From positions 1 to 10,851 of the forward strand of contig DATDFS010000092.1 of assembly GCA_036522495.1 (NCBI GenBank): a DNA stretch of 10,851 bases. The letters run 5' to 3'. The translations under genes were made by a program, and so were the position numbers. The DNA comes from Nitrososphaera_A sp036522495 (lineage in GTDB: Archaea; Thermoproteota; Nitrososphaeria; Nitrososphaerales; Nitrososphaeraceae). Below, piece by piece: positions 6,451 to 10,851 of the stretch. Each line of letters starts with the position of its first letter. Positions within the stretch are counted from its first letter, which is position 1. The notes under the pieces are model-generated. The model did not search any database. It was not told the DNA's origin and saw only the letters and a program-made list of their open reading frames with translations.

Positions 6451-7695
6451 TAAACCTTCAAATTCACCTTCATCTGTATACGCACGTTCAGCATGCTCTT
6501 CAATGTCAAGACCCCTTTCCTCTGTCTCAGCTGGAACTCTAACTCCTATCAAAACATCTATTACCTTCATTATTATGAAAGTCCCTCCAAAGCCCAACGA
6601 TCCTGCAACGGCTACACCTATAGCTTGGATGAGAAGTTGGTGAACATTACCAAATAACAATCCATTTGGTCCTGTTGGATTAATTAATGAGCTTGCAAAG
6701 ATTCCAATTGCCAGAGCGCCAACAATACCTGCAATCCCATGGACTGAGCTTACATCTAATGCATCATCTATCTTTAGCTTTTCTTTTAAGAAAAGTACTC
6801 CCATATAAGATGCTATACCAATGGCTAATCCAATCGCAAATGCATGTTCTACGCTTACATATCCTGAAGCAGGGGTTATTCCAGCAAGCCCTGCTATGGC
6901 ACCATTTATCGCAGCTATAATACTTGGTTTATGGGTTCTCATCCACGAAAGTGCAACCCATACAAGAGCAGAAACAGCTGAAGCCATATGAGTAACAATT
7001 ACTGTATTTCCAGCTACTCCACCAGAGGCTAATGCACTTCCAGCATTGAATCCAAACCAGCCAAGCCATAAAAGAGAAGATCCTAGAACAGCAATTGGTA
7101 TGCTGTGTGGAACCATAATTGAAGGACCATAATTTAATCTTCTACCCAAGACCAAAGCTGCAGCAAGAGCTCCCATTCCTGCACTTGTATGAATTACGAT
7201 TCCGCCTGCAAAGTCTTTGACTCCTAATGTACCAAGCCAGCCTCCACCCCATATCCAGTGCACTAATGGATAGTATACTAGAAAACTCCAAGCGGCAATG
7301 AAAAGCACATAAGCACTAAACTTCATTCGCTCAGCTATTGCCCCAGTCAACAATAATGGAGTAATAACCGCAAACATCATCTCAAATTTTACAAACAAGA
7401 CTCCTGGAATAGTTGGGGCATATTTAAGTGAGCTATCAAAAGGGACACCTTTAAGGAATGTCCAGTCTAAATTGCCAACAAGACCAGCAGTATCAGGTCC
7501 AAACGTTAGACTGAATCCAAATATAAACCACATAACACTCAAAAGAGCCATTCCAAAAAAGATTTGCATAAAGATAGACACTGTATTCTTTCTTCGAAGT
7601 AATCCTGCCTCAAATAATCCTAGAGCTGGAATCATCAACAATACAAGACTAGAAGCTATTAGCATCCAAGCAGTGTCTCCAGAATTTATTGGCAT
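6445..7695 (-). CDS. amt: Ammonium transporter Amt
   Basis: Amt/Mep/Rh channels form trimers and move ammonium/ammonia into the cell. The 416-residue product has about eleven transmembrane helices and the family landmarks. These are a phenyl gate (F108 in EMMFAVITPLL, F216 in WFGFNAGSA), the recruitment-site Trp (W149 in HWIWGGGW), the structural Asp (D161 in KDFAGGIVIH), and the twin pore His pair (H169 and H319 in SSVHGIAG). The cytoplasmic C-tail (about 385-416) is acidic and includes the ERGLDIEEHAERAY segment typical of Amt C-termini. No feature suggests inactivation. There is no cleavable signal peptide in front; helix 1 starts near residue 8. It diverges from PII-2 and converges with PII-1. 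In AOA, Amt supplies the substrate for energy metabolism as well as nitrogen, and the flanking PII genes suggest it is gated. Confidence 0.97.
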   Translation of the reverse strand: MPINSGDTAWMLIASSLVLLMIPALGLFEAGLLRRKNTVSIFMQIFFGMALLSVMWFIFGFSLTFGPDTAGLVGNLDWTFLKGVPFDSSLKYAPTIPGVLFVKFEMMFAVITPLLLTGAIAERMKFSAYVLFIAAWSFLVYYPLVHWIWGGGWLGTLGVKDFAGGIVIHTSAGMGALAAALVLGRRLNYGPSIMVPHSIPIAVLGSSLLWLGWFGFNAGSALASGGVAGNTVIVTHMASAVSALVWVALSWMRTHKPSIIAAINGAIAGLAGITPASGYVSVEHAFAIGLAIGIASYMGVLFLKEKLKIDDALDVSSVHGIAGIVGALAIGIFASSLINPTGPNGLLFGNVHQLLIQAIGVAVAGSLGFGGTFIIMKVIDVLIGVRVPAETEERGLDIEEHAERAYTDEGEFEGLK

Positions 7696-7725
7696 GATTC
7701 TTTTTCTTTGGTTAATTTACTTATG

Positions 7726-7732
7726 AATATAA
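7726..7732 (-). promoter_or_regulatory. TATA box of amt
   Basis: The minus strand reads TTATATT, centred about 34 nt upstream of the amt ATG at 7695. This predicts a leader of roughly 8 nt. Confidence 0.45.
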
Positions 7733-7779
7733 CTGTTTTTGCCAAAATTCTGATCATATCATAAAAGAGAGTTGGGGAA

Positions 7780-7790
7780 ATATTTTTTAA
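7780..7790 (+). promoter_or_regulatory. TATA/BRE region of PII-2
   Basis: ATATTTTTTAA, preceded by the purine-rich GGGGAA (a BRE-like context), is centred about 38 nt before the ATG at 7824. Transcription would start near 7812. The element is about 50 bp from the divergent amt TATA box, so the two promoters could be co-regulated. Confidence 0.4.
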
Positions 7791-7802
7791 TGCAATAAAT
7801 GA

Positions 7803-7818
7803 AGATATCCCTATATCT
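7803..7818. repeat. Inverted repeat at the PII-2 transcription start (candidate operator)
   Basis: AGATAT-CCCT-ATATCT is a perfect 6-bp inverted repeat ending 5 nt before the ATG and covering the predicted start of transcription. The position suits a repressor site. The related string TATATCT also occurs in the PII-1 TATA region (5948-5954). Confidence 0.35.
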
Positions 7819-7823
7819 CAACC

Positions 7824-8153
7824 ATGATTAGGATAGATGTGGTCATTCCGCAAAATGATATAGAAGCAATTAGCCAAGCATTGAAAAAAATCAAAGTTGG
7901 TGGTATTACCATTTTAAAAGTCAAAGGCAGAGGCAAGACTGTAGCTCCTCCGATTCATGCTTCTAAAGGAACAGAAATGTTTACTCCAGAATTTAGCGAT
8001 AAATACACTCTTCAGGTGATTGTACCTGACAATAAAGAAAAAGATGTTATTGATATCATTAGGGCAAATTCCAAAATGGGTAAGATCTTTATATCTCCAA
8101 TCAAACGTGCAATTGATATTGAATCTGGGGAAGAGAATGAAAAAGCGATATAA
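7824..8153 (+). CDS. Divergent PII signal-transduction protein (GlnK-like) 2, shortened B-loop
   Basis: This 109-residue protein is a paralogue of PII-1: it shares VGG(I/L)T, the KGRG motif (34-37) and TPEF (54-57) before the beta-strand TLQVIV. It departs further from canonical PII. Gln39 is Thr39, no Tyr is present at or near position 51, and the Glu of the KIEIVV strand is Gln64. The B-loop, normally TGKIGDGK, is reduced to about SKMGK (83-87). The C-loop reads AIDIESGEE, with Asp and Glu where Arg101 and Arg103 normally hold ATP phosphates. The protein probably binds nucleotide weakly, differently or not at all. It could still insert a T-loop into Amt, or act as a mixed-trimer partner of PII-1. 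It diverges from amt over a 128-bp shared promoter region. The start is fixed by the strand-1 sequence MIRIDVVIP. Confidence 0.85.
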   Translation: MIRIDVVIPQNDIEAISQALKKIKVGGITILKVKGRGKTVAPPIHASKGTEMFTPEFSDKYTLQVIVPDNKEKDVIDIIRANSKMGKIFISPIKRAIDIESGEENEKAI

Positions 8154-8305
8154 ATAAAAAGCAGATACTGACTTGTTGAGGGGTGAAGGCTATTATTTAC
8201 TCATAAGAGCATCAGTTATGGCCTAGCTGAGTTTTGTATTATTTTACTCCCATTGGTGAAGTTAGATGACTGGAAATTGTTGTTGATACACAACATAGAA
8301 CTACA

Positions 8306-8466
8306 TGATTCGTAGAATCCTGTCCTAATTGTCTGCAGCCTGCAATGACAAGAGAAAAAGCTTGCACATTTACAGAATGAAATTCAACAACTTAGTTGAA
8401 GGATGTGTTTCCTGCTCAAAGAGTAACATTCAACAACAAGAAATTCAAAACGACACCTACATCTGA
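8306..8466 (+). pseudogene. Possible frameshifted remnant of a small zinc-binding protein
   Basis: After a TGA at 8306-8308 a frame reads FVESCPNCLQPAMTREK and stops at 8378-8380. Overlapping it in another frame, an ATG at 8377 starts MKFNNLVEGCVSCSKSN and ends at 8466. A single frameshift near 8370-8380 would join a CPNC and a CVSC pair about 28 residues apart, the usual layout of a zinc ribbon. Neither half is longer than about 30 codons from its ATG, so this may be chance. Confidence 0.2.
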
Positions 8467-8663
8467 ATAAAGAGGGGTGATAATATAATACAGATAGTCA
8501 GATGATTCTAAAATATGAGCCTGTATTGGGTATCATGAAATTCAGTGGCAGGGTTCTTAAGATAACCACCGGTTCTATGCATGTGAAGGCTGTTCCAGTC
8601 CAGTTTTCAGCTTTGCACATTTGTCATATAATCGTGTATTATCTTAAGCGACTCTTTAAAGGT

Positions 8664-8673
8664 ATTCATATAC
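8664..8673 (+). promoter_or_regulatory. Probable TATA box of the universal stress protein gene
   Basis: ATTCATATAC is centred about 36 nt upstream of the ATG at 8705, which predicts a short leader of about 10 nt. It supports the upstream ATG rather than the internal one at 8768. Confidence 0.35.
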
Positions 8674-8704
8674 GCTACCTTGACAAAGGATAATCTCAAG
8701 GGCC

Positions 8705-9214
8705 ATGAATTTGGGACAGACAGGAGACGTAACAACAAAGGGAGAAAATCAAGGAATAATAAAGAAAATGCTGATAGCCGTTGATGAATCAGAGTATAGA
8801 GAAAAAATCATCAGATGTGGCTTGGCATTATCGAAATCGTTGGGAGCAGACGTGACCGCAGTTCATGTTGTTGACAGATCTTCCCTAGCTTCTGCAAGCG
8901 ATCTAGGAGGACTCTTGGGCTACTACGAAGGTGGAAACCTCGAGTACTATGAAGAAAAACTAAGAAAACATGCCGAAGATTTGCTTGGTGAGGTAGGAGC
9001 TTTTGCAAAAAAAGAAGGCGTCAATATAGATACAGAGGTCATAATGAACGCATCGTCAGCTGCAGAGGGGATAATTAATTATGCTTCACGTAAAAATGTG
9101 GACCTTGTTGTGATTGGTACAAAGGGCGTGACTGGAGCGAAGAAATTCCTCATGGGAAGTGTCACAAGCAAGGTTTCAAGTCATGCTCACTGTTCCGTGC
9201 TAGCGGTTAGGTAA
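8705..9214 (+). CDS. Universal stress protein (UspA family), ATP-binding type
   Basis: Usp proteins are small cytoplasmic dimers linked to stress survival, and many bind ATP. The 169-residue product has one Usp domain. Strand 1 is KMLIAVDESE (21-30) with the adenine-contact Asp27, followed by AVHVVD (52-57), VDLVVIGTKG (132-141) and the nucleotide motif G138-x2-G141-x9-G151-S152. It therefore belongs to the ATP-binding MJ0577-like class. The first 20 residues, before the domain, are polar and unconserved-looking. ATG at 8705 is favoured by the TATA position; ATG at 8768 (M22) would give a protein lacking the leading Lys and is less likely. It stands alone, with long intergenic stretches on both sides. 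The region about 66-85, with GG and several Tyr, is a flexible loop, as is common between strand 2 and helix 2 in this family. Confidence 0.95.
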   Translation: MNLGQTGDVTTKGENQGIIKKMLIAVDESEYREKIIRCGLALSKSLGADVTAVHVVDRSSLASASDLGGLLGYYEGGNLEYYEEKLRKHAEDLLGEVGAFAKKEGVNIDTEVIMNASSAAEGIINYASRKNVDLVVIGTKGVTGAKKFLMGSVTSKVSSHAHCSVLAVR

Positions 9215-9519
9215 ATTTCACTATGTTCTTACAGACGAATCAGATTTCAGTTCGATGTGAATGCAACAGACAAGCTTGCTTTTCTAGGTAATATTATAGC
9301 CGTATACAAAGATCAAGTACAAAGATGGAACCGATAAAGTCATAGGGTGATAGTGGGAACGGAAATAATGTATTGTAATGGAATGAAATGAAATGAAACC
9401 TGTTATATGCCCAGTACAAACAAAAAAGCATAGGGCATTCTACAATATGTTCATTGCTGGGGGTTACACAACAACAGGTACCTTTCATCGTAAACCTCTA
9501 GAAACTACTTCATCCATGC

Positions 9520-9598
9520 TGGAGTATTTGCATTCACAAATAGCCTATCGTCAAATAGGCTTCCACGAGGTGTTGGAGTATCATTCATAAATAGCCTA
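9520..9598. repeat. Imperfect direct repeat enclosing a hairpin
   Basis: A 28-bp unit at 9520-9547 (TGGAGTATTTGCATTCACAA then ATAGCCTA) recurs at 9574-9598 with a 3-bp deletion and one C-to-T change. The end of the first copy forms a perfect hairpin AGCCTAT-CGTCAA-ATAGGCT (9542-9561). There are only two copies, so it is not a CRISPR array. It could be a small mobile-element remnant or a regulator-binding array. Confidence 0.55.
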
Positions 9599-9673
9599 CT
9601 ACAAACAACTACATCAACTATTGCTCAAATGGTTGTGCTGTATCTTGAGTATTGTGAACGAATACGAAGCACT

Positions 9674-9688
9674 GATTTAATGTATATG
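9674..9688 (+). promoter_or_regulatory. TATA region of the VOC gene
   Basis: GATTTAATGTATATG is centred about 26 nt upstream of the ATG at 9707. It supports that ATG as the start of a leaderless mRNA rather than the ATG at 9629. Confidence 0.45.
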
Positions 9689-9706
9689 TGTGACGTTTGG
9701 GTAGTT

Positions 9707-10108
9707 ATGCCTAAAACGTTTGAATCACTTGATTTTCTGTATGTTCAGGCTCCTAATATCCACGAATCGATCAGATATTATACATCTGTGCTTGATGGTG
9801 AATTGTTGTGGAAAATACATGCATATGGTGTCTGGGTTGCATGTGTTAAGCTTTCTAATAAAGAACCATACATTCTGCTTGCAGACCATATAGAAACGAA
9901 GGATCTGATGTTGATTTATAGAGTTGATAATTTAGACAAGGCGGCCTCAGAACTTCGATCAAGAGGTTGGAGAGAAGATAAAAGATTAGAGATACCAAAT
10001 GGCCCTTGTTGCACATTTCGTGATCCTGCAGATAACCCAATAGTCATATATGAAAATCGACGACCACATGTCATGGAGGAGTTTAAAGGACGAATCGATA
10101 ATGATTAA
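9707..10108 (+). CDS. VOC-superfamily (glyoxalase/bleomycin-resistance fold) protein
   Basis: VOC proteins are built from beta-alpha-beta-beta-beta modules and include glyoxalases, extradiol dioxygenases and drug-binding proteins. From ATG 9707 the protein is 133 residues, one standard pair of modules. SLDFLYVQAPNIHESIRYYTSVLDGE (about 7-32) is the first strand, helix and loop; the second module runs from about DLMLIYRVDNLDKAASELRSRGW to FRDPADNPIVIYEN (104-117), which carries the family hallmark DP-x-N/G-N. Glu116 sits where the last metal ligand usually lies. The position of the first-strand His found in LDHV-type members is Phe10, so a classical four-ligand metal site is not evident. The frame opens earlier, at 9629, but that extension has no family similarity, and the TATA box lies inside it. 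The substrate is unknown. It converges with the HdeD-like gene 138 bp away. Confidence 0.85.
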   Translation: MPKTFESLDFLYVQAPNIHESIRYYTSVLDGELLWKIHAYGVWVACVKLSNKEPYILLADHIETKDLMLIYRVDNLDKAASELRSRGWREDKRLEIPNGPCCTFRDPADNPIVIYENRRPHVMEEFKGRIDND

Positions 10109-10246
10109 TCTCACTTTCTACAGCACACAATCATCTCCTCTTTTCAATTATCTGCATCATCGTATGAGTTGAAAACAAATTTCCCGCCAGCGAACTAAAA
10201 ACATCATTCCTAAAGTTTCTTTTATCTATATTTATTTGACTACAAG

Positions 10247-10822
10247 TTATCTTCCATGATCAGGAACAGACACATGTTTTCGACCAGATATTCCGTGAGC
10301 AATACTCTCTATTCCTAAAATCAACAGATTAATTGCTAATATTAATGTCAAAAGGAATGCGCCAAGTAATGGCGATGCAAACACCATAAATGATATGGCT
10401 ATTGACAATATACCGACACCTATTGCAAATGACCTTGACCATTGCGATGCATTCCGACGGGATGCTGTTATACCATAAAGTATTCTTGCAATACCCATAA
10501 AAAGTAAACCAATAGCTAACATCAGGATCAAAAACCCTGCTGCAAACAATGGAAATGAGATGACTACAATTCCAAGTGCAATGGTTAAAACACCCAAGAT
10601 GATATTACCTATCCGTGAGGATTTTCGAACGCCTGCAAGTCCAATACCTGCTATGACCCTTTCTATTCCAAGTACCAGTAACGTAATCGATAAAAGAAAG
10701 ACGAGAAGTGCTACACCTGCTCCGGGCTCAGCCATAACTGAGAGTGATAAGCCTATGGCAATAACCCCTAGTACAACCTGTGCAATTTGCAGACCCTTGG
10801 GAGAAATGGCTTCAGCTTTCAA
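10247..10822 (-). CDS. HdeD/DUF308-family membrane protein, three tandem repeats
   Basis: The 191-residue product is almost wholly hydrophobic, with six predicted helices in three two-helix repeats: about 18-60, 76-118 and 136-178. Each has the pattern LGV-x-x-I-A-x-G, then an S/A-P or EPG turn, then a long helix ending LGI-E/A-R/S-I-x-x-GI. This is the DUF308 layout of HdeD, a membrane protein linked to acid resistance in enterobacteria; the archaeal function is unknown. The tail (180-191) is polar. The start is TTG at 10822: an in-frame TGA lies six codons upstream (10838-10840) and the first in-frame ATG would be M30, inside helix 1. A weak GAGGG sits 13-17 nt upstream of the TTG. An ATG at 10841 is in another frame. 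The gene is complete, though its promoter lies mostly beyond the window edge. Confidence 0.88.
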   Translation of the reverse strand: MKAEAISPKGLQIAQVVLGVIAIGLSLSVMAEPGAGVALLVFLLSITLLVLGIERVIAGIGLAGVRKSSRIGNIILGVLTIALGIVVISFPLFAAGFLILMLAIGLLFMGIARILYGITASRRNASQWSRSFAIGVGILSIAISFMVFASPLLGAFLLTLILAINLLILGIESIAHGISGRKHVSVPDHGR

Positions 10823-10851
10823 ATACTGGCTTTTCCCTCATTCAAACAACC

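Larger units (their letters stand above)
8154..8704 (+). other. Intergenic region between PII-2 and the stress protein
   Basis: These 551 bases have no clear gene. Contents that can be pointed to are the Cys-pair remnant at 8306-8466 (listed separately), a 6-bp inverted repeat TTCAAC-AACTTA-GTTGAA (8383-8400), and a TATA-like ATAATATAATAC near 8479-8490. Just after that lies a 63-codon frame (8502-8693) of unrecognised sequence without helix or motif content. Its ATG is only about 18 nt from the TATA-like element, too close, so I do not call it a gene. Confidence 0.4.
9215..9706 (+). other. Intergenic region with repeats
   Basis: About 490 bases without a convincing gene. It holds a pentamer repeat (AATGG then three AATGA, 9377-9396) and the imperfect direct repeat with hairpin at 9520-9598. 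A 65-codon frame (9393-9590) covers these repeats, but its composition looks random and no motif is visible. Confidence 0.45.

Noticed and set aside
8502..8693. 63-codon plus-strand frame
   Set aside because: No recognisable motif or helix, and the nearby TATA-like element is too close to its ATG to drive it.
9393..9590. 65-codon plus-strand frame across the repeats
   Set aside because: It spans the direct repeat and hairpin, has no motif, and looks like a chance frame in non-coding DNA.
9520..9598. CRISPR-like repeat pair
   Set aside because: Only two imperfect copies with an unequal unit length, and no cas gene in the window.
9629..9706. N-terminal extension of the VOC protein from ATG 9629
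   Set aside because: The extra 26 residues do not fit the fold, and the probable TATA box lies inside them; ATG 9707 is favoured.
1..10851. tRNA or rRNA genes
   Set aside because: I looked for a T-arm GGTTCRA-type motif with pairing stems and for conserved rRNA strings and saw none.
1..10851. Insertion sequence or integrase
   Set aside because: No transposase or recombinase motif and no long terminal inverted repeats were seen.

Overview
The window looks like a chromosomal segment of an ammonia-oxidising archaeon (Thaumarchaeota/Nitrososphaerota, order Nitrososphaerales). The evidence is an archaeal TFB, an Amt ammonium transporter flanked by two PII-type proteins, a polysaccharide-deacetylase-like secreted protein of the type common in this group, and TATA boxes placed about 26-38 nt upstream of start codons, as expected for leaderless or short-leader archaeal mRNAs. 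The AT-rich base composition fits a Nitrosocosmicus-like lineage better than the more GC-rich cultured Nitrososphaera. That genus-level guess is inference only.

Layout, left to right. (1) Positions 1-154, minus strand: the 5' end of a Ser-rich protein that runs off the left edge, with a well-placed TATA box and a perfect 16-bp tandem duplication just upstream. (2) 155-730: mostly non-coding. (3) 731-3148, minus strand: a membrane-anchored CAP/SCP-domain protein with an N-terminal zinc ribbon, a doubtful small membrane ORF, and a TFB. (4) 3591-4595, plus: a secreted polysaccharide-deacetylase-fold protein that has lost most catalytic residues. (5) 4792-5517, plus: an aquaporin whose selectivity-filter residues read His-Val-Gly-Arg, close to plant ammonia-permeable TIP2 aquaporins. 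(6) 5974-8153: PII-like gene 1 (plus), amt (minus) and PII-like gene 2 (plus); PII-1 and amt converge, while amt and PII-2 diverge from a 128-bp promoter region. (7) 8705-9214, plus: a universal stress protein. (8) 9215-9706: non-coding, with an imperfect direct repeat around a hairpin. (9) 9707-10108, plus: a VOC/glyoxalase-fold protein. (10) 10247-10822, minus: an HdeD/DUF308 membrane protein made of three tandem repeats, beginning with TTG.

How the genes may work together: the centre (about 4.8-8.2 kb) reads as an ammonia/ammonium acquisition cluster, with an aquaporin that may pass NH3, an Amt channel, and two divergent PII proteins that could gate Amt. Both PII proteins lack residues that canonical PII uses for ATP, Mg and 2-oxoglutarate binding, so their sensing chemistry is probably altered. 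This cluster, with the pseudo-deacetylase beside it, is the most interesting part of the window. All functional statements come from reading motifs by eye; no search was run.
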